Shown piece by piece: positions 1 to 7,047 of a stretch of 9,881 nt of DNA. Position 1 is the stretch's first letter; each line of letters starts with the position of its first letter. Made by a program: the position numbers and the translations under genes. A model generated the notes under the pieces. The model was given only the letters and a program-made list of their open reading frames with translations, was not told the DNA's origin and made no database searches. The stretch is from Bacteroidota bacterium. Lineage in GTDB: Bacteria > Bacteroidota > Bacteroidia > Bacteroidales > B18-G4. The stretch lies in contig DAOVZP010000032.1 in the NCBI GenBank assembly GCA_030635045.1, positions 1-9,881 of the forward strand, given 5' to 3'.

Positions 1-16
1 ATATGTAAACTGTCGG

Positions 17-93
17 CTCCATGTAGTGGTGGCGAGCATTCCCTCCGGGATCCGGATTTTATTGATCACCATGGCATAAGCGAAGACATTGAT
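17..93. repeat. Diverged interspersed repeat, left copy
   Basis: This stretch resembles 2389-2481 on the same strand. From 46 to 93 the two align without gaps: CGGGATCCG, TTATTGAT and AAGACATTGAT are identical and equally spaced, and by hand count about 36 of 48 positions match. Weaker similarity (CTCCAnGTA) extends left to about 17, with roughly 16 bp less spacing than in the right copy. On the minus strand a frame is open from 126 to the window edge (residues such as INKIRIPEGM). The right copy has a stop and a frame change in the matching stretch, so I read both as non-coding repeats or coding relics rather than a gene. Confidence 0.5.
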
Positions 94-130
94 AAGGGTA
101 AGGCTACAGTTATACCTATATTTGTTTTAC

Positions 131-2179
131 TTATTCTAATATCAAATTTAGATATTTGGGATATTTAACAGAATACTTATACATCACTACCCTCTTTTCA
201 TTTGGTTCTAACTCAATTTCCCAAGTTAGCTTACCTGTTTTTTCATCAACACGAGCGTTAGAAGATTCTAAGAGTTCAACTACTATTGACTTTTTTTCAG
301 ATATTGGGATTTGATCCTCAACAATAATTTTTATTTTGCTAGTTTTATTATTTTTTATCGTGATATCCCAGCCTAATGTTTCCTTAATATTATTACCAAT
401 AACACGCTTGTCATTCATTTCTTTATTTCCTTCTCTTTCAAGTATGATTTTATCGTCTCTGCCAAGAGAAACACTTAAAGTGTCGCTGGTTAGATCAGAA
501 CTAATTCTTGATTCACCAATAAAGGTTCCCCGATAATAAATACTGGCTTTACCTGACAATAAATCCAGTTTTGTCCAGTTCTCAATATCAGCTGCTAAAA
601 AAACATCAGGGTCAAGTTTTGGGATTGCATAATTTACATAGTCAACAGGAAGGACTACTTCTTTAATTCTTATTCCATAATCTTCACCATCAGAAGGGAT
701 AGTGTATGGAATTTCAATACTGTATTCCAAATTAGTTACTCTTGTGCTTTGCGTGTATGAGATATAATTTGAAGTTTCAATTTCATTTTCAACCTTAATG
801 TCATCTATAAAGTACACAGTACCATCTGTACGAGCACCACGGACGTATGAAACATCCCCTTCTTGCGTATAAACACCCCCTATTGTCGCAGCCGTAGCCG
901 CAACACTTCGATTCGGCATCTTATGAATCTCTTCCTGAGTAACAGTGCCACCACTAACCGTTTTATCCTTATCGATAAGTGGAACCATATAATTAATAAT
1001 CACAACTTCATTGAGCTGTTCAGCTGATGATTCCATTTCGATATCGAAAAAACGAATTTGGTTAGCATTAATCTGGATTCCCCTGATTAGGACTTCCTTA
1101 TAACCTATAAAAGTGACCCTGATATCATACTTCCCTGGGGGGATAGGTTTGATAATATAGTTACCGTCAAAATCTGAAGAGGTGCCCCCCATCTGGTATC
1201 CCCCAGCCTGTTCCAGAACAATATTCACAAAAGGAAGGGATTCCTTAGTCTCAACATCAATAACCTTTCCATTAAGAGTACCAGTAACTGCATTTTCGGC
1301 TTTTTGATATTGTATCTTTCGTTGACCAAGGTTCCATGTAGTTAGTTCAGGTTTATTTCCACTTAATGAAGGGTTACTTGTTGATAATGTTATATTGATG
1401 TTATTCCAATCTTCACTAGATGATTGAAAAACACTTGCATTGTATACTATTGTAAGAGGTTTTGTAATATCATCAACCCTGAAATCATACATAGGCTCCC
1501 AACCTGCAGAAGGGACATAGTAGCTTAAGATCAGATTAGCATCTATTTCTCTTTCACAATCAAGAGTGATTAATATCTGACTATAGGTGTTTCTCTTTTT
1601 AATAATCAGCTTATTTAACAGGGTATATAATCCATGTAATTCTTCATTTATTTTGTCAAATTCTGTTGAAAGATTTAATTTCCCAAGTCTGATTTCGTTT
1701 AGTCTGGCTCTGTAAAAGTCTGCAGCCTCTTTTATATCATCAATTGATGAACCTCCATCATTATTAGATAGTTTGCTATTATCGAGAAGCAATTTTTCTT
1801 CCATATCATACACAATTGATTGATTTTTAAGTTTTTGAATCAATAGTTTATTCGAATCAATCATACTCTCAATCTCCAGTTCTTCTGAGGTCTTCTCGTT
1901 AGAAGTTTGAAATTTCAATTGATGTTTTACAGACAGAATCTTGCAGTTGTCGATACCTTCAACCTGTATGCTTTGGGTGTTGATTTCGATTGGCAGTTCA
2001 TTTATTAAAATGAGGTATTTCCCTTGGCTAAGGGCCAAATCAATGTTTCTGGAAACTTGTGCTCCGCTTAGGAAAACGGTTACATCAGCAATCTCTGATT
2101 TTGCCTGGATTGTATCCATCTTACTAGAAAAGGCACTTAATGAAATCAGGGATAATAGAATAAAAATTAAATTTTTCAT
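131..2179 (-). CDS. Exported DUF4140/DUF4139 (MuiA-like) protein with inserted CarboxypepD_reg and TonB-plug-like segment
   Basis: A 682-residue envelope protein of unknown biochemical role. Residues 1-18 form a signal peptide ending near AFSS. Residues about 30-75 match the DUF4140 N-terminal domain (IADVTVFLSGAQVSR). Residues 95-195 are charged and probably helical or coiled coil. Residues 215-285 begin DUF4139 (YYVPSAGWEPMYDFRV). Residues 298-382 look like a CarboxypepD_reg beta-sandwich (GKVIDVETKESLPFVNIVL, then FDGNYIIKPIPPGKYDI). Residues 385-465 resemble the start of a TonB-receptor plug (EEIHKMPNRS, SYVRGARTDGTVYFIDDIKV). DUF4139 resumes at about 470 and runs to the C terminus. No receptor barrel follows, so it is not a TonB-dependent transporter. 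The family name comes from 'mucoidy inhibitor' annotations; real function is unclear. The gene is much more AT-rich than its neighbours and lies between two related repeats, suggesting acquisition. No clear Shine-Dalgarno; a one-mismatch -7 box (TAAACTTG) lies at 2222-2215. Confidence 0.9.
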   Translation of the reverse strand: MKNLIFILLSLISLSAFSSKMDTIQAKSEIADVTVFLSGAQVSRNIDLALSQGKYLILINELPIEINTQSIQVEGIDNCKILSVKHQLKFQTSNEKTSEELEIESMIDSNKLLIQKLKNQSIVYDMEEKLLLDNSKLSNNDGGSSIDDIKEAADFYRARLNEIRLGKLNLSTEFDKINEELHGLYTLLNKLIIKKRNTYSQILITLDCEREIDANLILSYYVPSAGWEPMYDFRVDDITKPLTIVYNASVFQSSSEDWNNINITLSTSNPSLSGNKPELTTWNLGQRKIQYQKAENAVTGTLNGKVIDVETKESLPFVNIVLEQAGGYQMGGTSSDFDGNYIIKPIPPGKYDIRVTFIGYKEVLIRGIQINANQIRFFDIEMESSAEQLNEVVIINYMVPLIDKDKTVSGGTVTQEEIHKMPNRSVAATAATIGGVYTQEGDVSYVRGARTDGTVYFIDDIKVENEIETSNYISYTQSTRVTNLEYSIEIPYTIPSDGEDYGIRIKEVVLPVDYVNYAIPKLDPDVFLAADIENWTKLDLLSGKASIYYRGTFIGESRISSDLTSDTLSVSLGRDDKIILEREGNKEMNDKRVIGNNIKETLGWDITIKNNKTSKIKIIVEDQIPISEKKSIVVELLESSNARVDEKTGKLTWEIELEPNEKRVVMYKYSVKYPKYLNLILE

Positions 2180-2388
2180 ATAAATATCGCTTTTATTGTA
2201 GACTCATTTGCTTTCAAGTTTATATGATGATTCACAGGCAGTATTATTCGTACGCTTGGTGTAAATATATGAAAATTTGAAACCCACTGTAACTAAAATA
2301 TTTGACTATTTTGAAAATTCAAATTAAATCGATCTAACAATTCCCTCCCCTATTCACCACATAGATTTTCGCATCATCAAAGGTGTAA

Positions 2389-2481
2389 CTCCACGTATTT
2401 CTCGTCATTCCAGTAAGCTCTAACGGCATTACCCGGGATCCGAAATTTATTGATTAGCCAGACAAACTAAAAGACATTGAT
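2389..2481. repeat. Diverged interspersed repeat, right copy
   Basis: This is the counterpart of 17-93 in direct orientation. The ungapped core is 2434-2481, holding CGGGATCCG (2434-2442), TTATTGAT (2447-2454) and AAGACATTGAT (2471-2481). It leads straight into the palindromes at 2478-2546, so the complete element is probably about 150-190 bp. Read on the minus strand, the frame matching the left copy has an internal stop (INVF-stop) and the similarity then moves to another frame, so neither copy looks like an intact gene. Confidence 0.5.
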
Positions 2482-2546
2482 GCCGGAGGCATCACATGTT
2501 TATAGCAGCATGGCCGGCATTGATGCGCCCGACCCCGGCGGGGTCG
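2478..2546. repeat. Two REP-like palindromes
   Basis: The first palindrome (2478-2494) is TGATGCC-GGA-GGCATCA; the second (2530-2546) is CGACCCC-GGC-GGGGTCG. Each has a perfect 7-bp stem and a 3-nt loop starting GG, and each is followed by a TTTAT-containing AT-rich tail (ATGTTTATAG and ATATTTATTT). Between them, ATGGCCGGCAT near 2513-2523 looks like a degenerate third unit. Two hairpins of the same shape but different stem sequence, joined to a repeat with another copy nearby, fit an interspersed palindromic (REP/BIME-like) element. Neither has a T-tract directly after it, so a terminator role is less likely. No RAYT transposase is in the window. Confidence 0.55.
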
Positions 2547-2619
2547 AATATTTATTTATCCGGGACAGCAGTGAATTACAATTTACATCAATGTTAATTC
2601 CATGCCCTTTTTACTTATT

Positions 2620-2666
2620 CCTTTTTCCCCTATTCCTTTTCCCATATTCCTTTTCCCATATTCCTT
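2620..2666. repeat. Short tandem repeat, 14-bp pyrimidine-rich unit
   Basis: Three units run in tandem: CCTTTTTCCCCTATT (2620-2634), CCTTTTCCCATATT (2635-2648) and an identical copy (2649-2662), with a partial unit after it. Almost all purines are the A of TAT. It lies about 80 bp before the crotonase start, so copy-number change could alter promoter spacing, but nothing here shows that it does. Confidence 0.8.
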
Positions 2667-2747
2667 CTTCAATCATATTAATAATATTCCTTACCTTTAA
2701 GGTGCGCGAGAAAGACAGGGGTAATAACCAAATCTTTAAAACAACCC

Positions 2748-3506
2748 ATGATGAAAAACATCGACAGAAACAGTTTTGCAACCAGCCTGGAAGACCATGT
2801 CGCCGTGGTTACGATCAAAGAAGGTGTATTTGACCTGGTGACCAACATAGACGAAAGCAACATCATGCTGGATTTTATTAAAGAAACTGAAAATTCACCA
2901 GAGGTTAAGGCCTTGCTGATCATCAACGATGAAGGATGTTACAGCGAACAGGATTACCACGATTTCATCACAAAGATCCTTGGCCCCCAGGAAGATTGTG
3001 ATGATAAGAGTCCGCCGAAATTTGCACAAAAAGATGTTCGCTTCCGGGAGATAAACATCCTCAATAAGATCATCAAAGCTCTGTCGGAATACCGGAAACT
3101 TTGCTTTTCCGGCATCAGTGGGGATGTCGTAACTCCCTTTATCGGCGCCAGCCTGAGCATGGACATCCGTTATGCCACACAAGGAACGCGTTTTGTGATG
3201 GCTCACAATAAATACGGGCTTCATCCTTCAGGTGCACTTCCATTCTTTCTATCTCAGTACATCCACCATTCCCGTGCACTGGAAATACAGTTCAGGGAGG
3301 AATTCGATGCGGATGAAGCCCTTAGCCTGGGACTGATAAACAAGATATTTCCTGAAGAAAACTTCAGAAAACGTTGCCTGCATGAGATACAGCATTTTAT
3401 CATGTGTGAGAACTCTACCATCAACACAACCAAACGCCTGACGAACTACACACGCAAGGCCCTGGCCGAATATTTTCTTTATGAGGCCAGCCTGCTGAAT
3501 TTGTAA
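2748..3506 (+). CDS. Divergent crotonase-fold (enoyl-CoA hydratase/isomerase family) protein
   Basis: A 252-residue protein of normal single-domain crotonase length with no signal peptide, so probably cytosolic. The family is recognised from the second half: SMDIRYATQGTRF (137-149), GLHPSGALPFFL (157-168), DADEALSLGLINKIFP (187-202) and a basic helical C terminus. Aligned by eye to rat enoyl-CoA hydratase, the GGG oxyanion loop becomes TPF (129-131), catalytic Glu144 becomes Gly133, and catalytic Glu164 becomes His153. The first oxyanion segment (usually AGAD) is also degenerate (SEQD, 66-69). It is therefore unlikely to be a standard hydratase. It may be a crotonase with other chemistry, a CoA-binding partner subunit, or a pseudoenzyme. 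Two adjacent ATGs (2748, 2751) compete, and neither has a Shine-Dalgarno. No fatty-acid genes lie beside it, so context gives no substrate. Confidence 0.8.
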   Translation: MMKNIDRNSFATSLEDHVAVVTIKEGVFDLVTNIDESNIMLDFIKETENSPEVKALLIINDEGCYSEQDYHDFITKILGPQEDCDDKSPPKFAQKDVRFREINILNKIIKALSEYRKLCFSGISGDVVTPFIGASLSMDIRYATQGTRFVMAHNKYGLHPSGALPFFLSQYIHHSRALEIQFREEFDADEALSLGLINKIFPEENFRKRCLHEIQHFIMCENSTINTTKRLTNYTRKALAEYFLYEASLLNL

Positions 3507-3546
3507 ACCGTTATCTTGATTCTCAGAGCCGTTTACTGATTTATGC

Positions 3547-3577
3547 TTGACTGATAAAGAGGAACTGTATACATTTG
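3547..3577 (+). promoter_or_regulatory. Bacteroidota-type promoter for the T9SS cargo gene
   Basis: TTG at 3547-3549, a 20-bp spacer, then TACATTTG at 3570-3577, an exact match to the Bacteroidota -7 consensus TAnnTTTG. Transcription would start near 3583, leaving a leader of about 12-15 nt before the ATG at 3596. This is the best promoter match in the window. Its position separates the gene from the crotonase gene upstream. Confidence 0.6.
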
Positions 3578-3585
3578 CTTCCAAC

Positions 3586-3589
3586 AGGA
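3586..3589 (+). promoter_or_regulatory. Ribosome binding site fixing the start at 3596
   Basis: AGGA lies 6 nt before the ATG at 3596. The longer frame would begin at a TTG inside the -7 box (3575), which could not be in the transcript, so 3596 is the better start. Confidence 0.55.
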
Positions 3590-3595
3590 ATCATT

Positions 3596-5212
3596 ATGTA
3601 CTCGTTGGGAAATATAAAAGCTGTACTTACTCTGCTTCTGGCAGTTTTACTATCCTCACTGACAGCACAGAACCTGCTGCGTAATTGTGACCTGGAACAA
3701 CTCACCGGCTGTCCAACCGCCCACGGACAGATCGGCAAATGCAAATACTGGAGCAGTCCCGGCAATGGCACAACCGATTACCTGCACGCCTGCAATAACG
3801 GCAACTTTAGCGTCCCTGATAATCAGTTTGGCCACCAGGAGGCAAGGTCGGGTGATGCTTATGCCAACCTCATCTCCTATTATCCCCAAAGCGGACAGTA
3901 CCGTGAATACATACAGGCCAGGCTTGCCTGCCGGCTACAGGCAGGGAAAAGCTACATAGTTTCCTTTTGGGTTTCCTGTGCCGACGACAGTCATTACGGC
4001 ATCGATGCCATAGGGGCTCACCTCACAGTCGATAAACTCGTACAGCCCGATAATGATGTGATAATACTCAATGAAGATGTACATATCACAAACCCCCTGG
4101 GACACCCTCTCGACAATAAGGATGAATGGGCAGAGATCCATGGCACCTATGTTGCACAAGGGGATGAACAATACATAACCATAGGGAATTTTCTGTACAA
4201 TGGCGACCTGACCATAACAAGTTTCACTTCATGGGATGGAAGCTATGCATCCTATTTTGTTGATGATGTCAGCGTAGTGTCGATAGAGCCAATACTTGAC
4301 CTGGGGCCTGACACTACAATTTGTGCAAACGACAGCATTACTTTCGACATCAGTGCCATTTGTGATAATGCGACACTGACCTGGGAAGATGGCTCTACCG
4401 ATAAGGTGCGTACGATTACTGAGCCCGGAACATACAGTCTGCAGGGGCTCATTGGCTGCACTGATTTCTATGATGCCATTACCATCAGCAATTCTCCCGA
4501 TCCCGGGCACTTCCTCCCCCCGGATACGGTGATATGCCCAAATAAGCTTGTCGATATAATCCCTGAAGGAACCTACCATGCCTATTACTGGCAGGATGGC
4601 AGTGATCAGCCTGTGTACACAACAGATATTGCGGGGCAGTTCTGGCTCGAAGTGACAGATGCGTATGGGTGCGTATATTCAGATAGCATAAATATTGACG
4701 GACTCACCGAGCCGGTCTTCAGCCTGGGAGCAGACACCTTATTTTGCCTTGGGCAGGAGGTTACCCTTGATCCCGGCATCGACAGCGCTTACCATCATTT
4801 TTTGTGGAGTGATTACAGCAAAGGAACACAGCTCAGCGTATCAGACAGTGGCGAATACTGGCTTCATGTGAGCAACCCCTGCGGTGAAATGACAGACACC
4901 ATCATGATCAGCACATACAACTGTAATGCTGCCATTGCCGCACCCAATGCGTTTACGCCAAACACCGACGGGCTGAATGATGTTTTTATATTAAAAGCTG
5001 AGAATATCAGCAACTTCAAAATGTATATCTACGACCGTTGGGGTACACTGATCTACGAAAGCAGTGGCCTGGAAGAAGGATGGAACGGTGATTATAAAGG
5101 ATCACCGGCGCCGGTGGGCACCTACGCCTGGCTTGCGATATACGATATCGGAATGGGAGATGTGGAAAGAGAAACAAAAAAGATCAGTGGCACGGTCGTG
5201 CTATTGCGATAG
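3596..5212 (+). CDS. Secreted T9SS type B cargo protein with Ig/PKD-like repeats
   Basis: A 538-residue exported protein. A signal peptide covers about residues 1-25 (hydrophobic AVLTLLLAVLLSSLTAQ). Residues 26-228 form a jelly-roll-like domain common in Bacteroidota surface proteins: it begins NLLRNCDLEQLTGCP, includes GHQEARSGDAYA and REYIQARL, and ends YFVDDVSV. It is rich in cysteine and may bind carbohydrate or another ligand. Three Ig/PKD-like repeats follow at about 232-297, 306-368 and 373-440, each opening with a DTxxC motif and containing a W-x-D segment before a G-x-Y/F-x-L strand. Residues 449-538 are the type B sorting domain ('gliding motility-associated C-terminal'): AFTPNTDGLNDVF, IYDRWGTLIYES, GWNGDYKG, PVGTYAWL. 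This predicts export by Sec, then crossing of the outer membrane by T9SS. No catalytic motif is visible; an adhesin or binding protein is most likely. The ligand is unknown. Confidence 0.9.
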   Translation: MYSLGNIKAVLTLLLAVLLSSLTAQNLLRNCDLEQLTGCPTAHGQIGKCKYWSSPGNGTTDYLHACNNGNFSVPDNQFGHQEARSGDAYANLISYYPQSGQYREYIQARLACRLQAGKSYIVSFWVSCADDSHYGIDAIGAHLTVDKLVQPDNDVIILNEDVHITNPLGHPLDNKDEWAEIHGTYVAQGDEQYITIGNFLYNGDLTITSFTSWDGSYASYFVDDVSVVSIEPILDLGPDTTICANDSITFDISAICDNATLTWEDGSTDKVRTITEPGTYSLQGLIGCTDFYDAITISNSPDPGHFLPPDTVICPNKLVDIIPEGTYHAYYWQDGSDQPVYTTDIAGQFWLEVTDAYGCVYSDSINIDGLTEPVFSLGADTLFCLGQEVTLDPGIDSAYHHFLWSDYSKGTQLSVSDSGEYWLHVSNPCGEMTDTIMISTYNCNAAIAAPNAFTPNTDGLNDVFILKAENISNFKMYIYDRWGTLIYESSGLEEGWNGDYKGSPAPVGTYAWLAIYDIGMGDVERETKKISGTVVLLR

Positions 5213-5220
5213 ATATGCGG

Positions 5221-6963
5221 TCATTCCCTCACCAGGGTTTTTTCAAATACAGTCTTATTATCCCGCTGATCAGTGACTTCAAGCCGGAAATCATTATTTC
5301 CTTTCTTCAGGCGCTCATCTATTTGATAAACAAGAAGGTTGTTCTTAGCATCATATTCCATAAGCAGCCAGTCACCATTCAATGTAGCCCTGAAACGCCT
5401 GATGCCCGAAAGCTCGTCGGTGATCTTCAGTTTAACGGTCTTCCTGTCGGATTTGATCTGCCCTGAAGCAATGTTCACGGATATGATCTCCGGCGGGATA
5501 GTATCGATAAGAACAACAAAATTTCCAAATGAGCGAAGGCTTGCTTTAAGGGCACCATCTTCCCATTCACCGCCATAGGGAATATAAGTGTCATCATCCG
5601 TGATCCTTGCCAGGAGTAGCTTATCCGTATCAGACGGGGTGGAGTCCGGCACGATCGTAACATCAAAATATGTATGTACCGATGTACGGTCGTTATGAAT
5701 CCTATGGATGCGTGAGAAAGTACCTTCAGGCATGGCAGCGGTGTCATATTCAAACCAGAGATCCCTGTACAGCACACTTCCCGGAAGGTTCATTTCAAAG
5801 TTTTCCGCAACAAATTCATTTTTCTCAAGAATGCTGAAGAACACTGCACCCTGAGGTGGCGGAGTTCCCGCCGGATCAGTAAAAGGCGTGGTTTGAATGA
5901 CGATCGGCAGCCTGGAAATATTTCCCTCAAAATCAGTGATCACATATTCCAGGTGGTGAATGGCATCATCATCGAAATACAAGATGCCCATATTCCTCAC
6001 ATCATCATAAATACCCAGTTTATTGTTGGGGTCGATCTCAGTTCGCTGGTACCTGCGCCTGTTTTCAACGTATTCCTCATAATCGATGAAGCTGTTGATA
6101 TAGCGTGTTTCAACGAAATCGAATTTTTCAAGGTCGTGATGGTATACTTCTTCCCCGTCGGCAAACAGGGTGATGGAGTATACACCATTCTTGTTATTGG
6201 CATCATTCTGCTTATCGTAGGTATTGATGGCAAGCGAAAAAGGGCCGGAAATCCTGATCGTATCATGACCTTTCACCCGGTGTTGCTCTCCCCAGCCGTC
6301 AACCTGAAATACTTTTGCATCAGCATTCCCATCGACATAAGCCCCCGGGCCGGAGGGAAACACCTTCAGCCAGTGGATCTCCGGGCGGATATAGTCCTTA
6401 ACCTCAAATCCGAAAAAGAGCGGGTTTACCGGTGTCTGTGTGCTTTCCAGGCGCATTTCGAAATGCAGATGGGGGCCATTGGAACCTCCTGTATTACCGG
6501 AATAAGCGATCACTTCGCCTTTCTTCACAGGAAGCGATCCCTCTTCAGGAAAAAGGTTCAATTCAAAGGACTCATGCTTGTAATGCTTCTCTTTAACATA
6601 GGTGGCGATCACTTCATTAAAGCGACTGAGGTGGGCATATACCGAAACATAACCATTGGGGTGGGTCACATACAGTGTTTTACCGAAGCCGGTGGCAGAA
6701 ACCTTGATTCTTGAAATATAGCCATCCGCCACCGCGTAAATATTTTTTCCTGCAACGCCCCCGGTCTTAATGTCCATGCCTGAATGGAAATGCCCGGCAC
6801 GCAATTCGCCAAATGTTCCCGAAAGCAGTATCCTGAAATCAACCGGCGAGCGGAAATAGTTTTCAGGGTATTCATGCTGCGCTACAAGATGACCTGGAAT
6901 AAGCATCATGGCTGTCATGATGGTGATAAGGATTGCTTTCATTCGCTTGTAATCGATATTCAT
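5221..6963 (-). CDS. Exported M23-family (LytM-type) zinc metallopeptidase with long C-terminal extension
   Basis: A 580-residue protein that likely cuts peptide cross-links in peptidoglycan in the periplasm. A signal peptide ends near residue 29 (MLIPGHLVAQ). The catalytic domain lies early, about residues 40-185, with every expected residue: zinc ligands His60 and Asp64 (HSGMD), catalytic His111 (YAHL), and His165 and zinc ligand His167 (HLHFE), matching the LytM pattern. Residues 190-485 are beta-rich without a motif I recognise; about 490-580 (DTIPPEIISV, ITDELSGI, LEVTDQRDN) looks like an Ig-like fold. The extension of about 390 residues far exceeds the catalytic core and may position the enzyme. 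A second in-frame ATG (residue 8, at 6942) suits the predicted promoter at 6975-6982 better, since from 6963 the mRNA leader would be only a few nucleotides. Convergent with the T9SS cargo gene, 8 bp between stops; divergent from the MATE gene. Confidence 0.92.
   Translation of the reverse strand: MNIDYKRMKAILITIMTAMMLIPGHLVAQHEYPENYFRSPVDFRILLSGTFGELRAGHFHSGMDIKTGGVAGKNIYAVADGYISRIKVSATGFGKTLYVTHPNGYVSVYAHLSRFNEVIATYVKEKHYKHESFELNLFPEEGSLPVKKGEVIAYSGNTGGSNGPHLHFEMRLESTQTPVNPLFFGFEVKDYIRPEIHWLKVFPSGPGAYVDGNADAKVFQVDGWGEQHRVKGHDTIRISGPFSLAINTYDKQNDANNKNGVYSITLFADGEEVYHHDLEKFDFVETRYINSFIDYEEYVENRRRYQRTEIDPNNKLGIYDDVRNMGILYFDDDAIHHLEYVITDFEGNISRLPIVIQTTPFTDPAGTPPPQGAVFFSILEKNEFVAENFEMNLPGSVLYRDLWFEYDTAAMPEGTFSRIHRIHNDRTSVHTYFDVTIVPDSTPSDTDKLLLARITDDDTYIPYGGEWEDGALKASLRSFGNFVVLIDTIPPEIISVNIASGQIKSDRKTVKLKITDELSGIRRFRATLNGDWLLMEYDAKNNLLVYQIDERLKKGNNDFRLEVTDQRDNKTVFEKTLVRE
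5226..5243 (+). terminator. Possible intrinsic terminator of the T9SS cargo gene
   Basis: CCCT-CACC-AGGG followed by six T residues, 14 bp after the stop codon at 5212. The stem is only 4 bp, so the case rests on the T-tract and position. It lies inside the 3' end of the convergent M23 gene, since only 8 bp separate the two stop codons. Confidence 0.3.
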
Positions 6964-6974
6964 AATATGATTAA

Positions 6975-6982
6975 CAAAAGTA
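6975..6982 (-). promoter_or_regulatory. -7 element for the M23 gene
   Basis: On the minus strand this reads TACTTTTG, an exact TAnnTTTG, ending 11 nt before the upstream ATG of the M23 gene. No TTG is found 19-21 bp further upstream, so only half of the promoter is seen. If used, it favours the inner ATG at 6942. Confidence 0.35.
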
Positions 6983-7039
6983 GCTTTTCTTTTGTTTTCG
7001 GCTCATTGAAATTAATCAGCCGTCCGGCGATATTTTTCT

Positions 7040-7047
7040 TAGCTTTG
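7040..7047 (+). promoter_or_regulatory. -7 element for the MATE gene
   Basis: TAGCTTTG matches TAnnTTTG exactly and predicts a start near 7054, about 30 nt before the ATG at 7084. A -33 TTG at the right spacing is missing. The predicted leader opens with a small hairpin, CCCGGAACCGGG (7056-7067), close to the start point. Together with 6975-6982 it gives divergent promoters in one short gap. Confidence 0.4.

Larger units (their letters stand above)
2184..2747. other. Intergenic region rich in repeats
   Basis: This 564-bp gap between the divergent DUF4139 and crotonase genes has no convincing gene. From 2184 to about 2340 it is AT-rich and should hold the leader and promoter of the minus-strand gene. 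From 2389 to 2546 it holds the right repeat copy and two palindromes. From 2620 to 2666 it holds a pyrimidine-rich tandem repeat. A near-match to the Bacteroidota -7 box, TACCTTTA, lies at 2692-2699, about 50 bp before the crotonase start, but no TTG stands at the right distance upstream. Open frames crossing this region have low-complexity products rich in F, L, P and S and are not credible proteins. Confidence 0.6.

Noticed and set aside
1..126. Minus-strand frame open from 126 to the left edge (containing INKIRIPEGM)
   Set aside because: It coincides with the repeat whose other copy is interrupted by a stop and a frame change, so I list it as a repeat rather than a gene.
2274..2325. Inverted repeat AATTTGAA / TTCAAATT upstream of the DUF4139 gene
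   Set aside because: Only 8 bp per arm, a loop of about 36 nt, and very AT-rich surroundings make chance likely.
2478..2546. Palindromes as a CRISPR array or as intrinsic terminators
   Set aside because: Only two units with different sequences and no repeat-spacer pattern, and no T-tract follows either stem.
2477..2833. A 118-codon plus-strand frame over the palindromes
   Set aside because: It is made of the repeat element and the pyrimidine-rich tandem repeat, then overlaps the crotonase gene out of frame.
3575..3595. TTG start for the T9SS cargo protein
   Set aside because: It lies inside the predicted -7 box; the ATG at 3596 has AGGA 6 nt upstream and gives a better signal peptide.
5893..6714. 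A 273-codon open frame on the plus strand
   Set aside because: It is antisense to the M23 peptidase, whose active-site motifs are all in the opposite frame. Its product matches no family I know.
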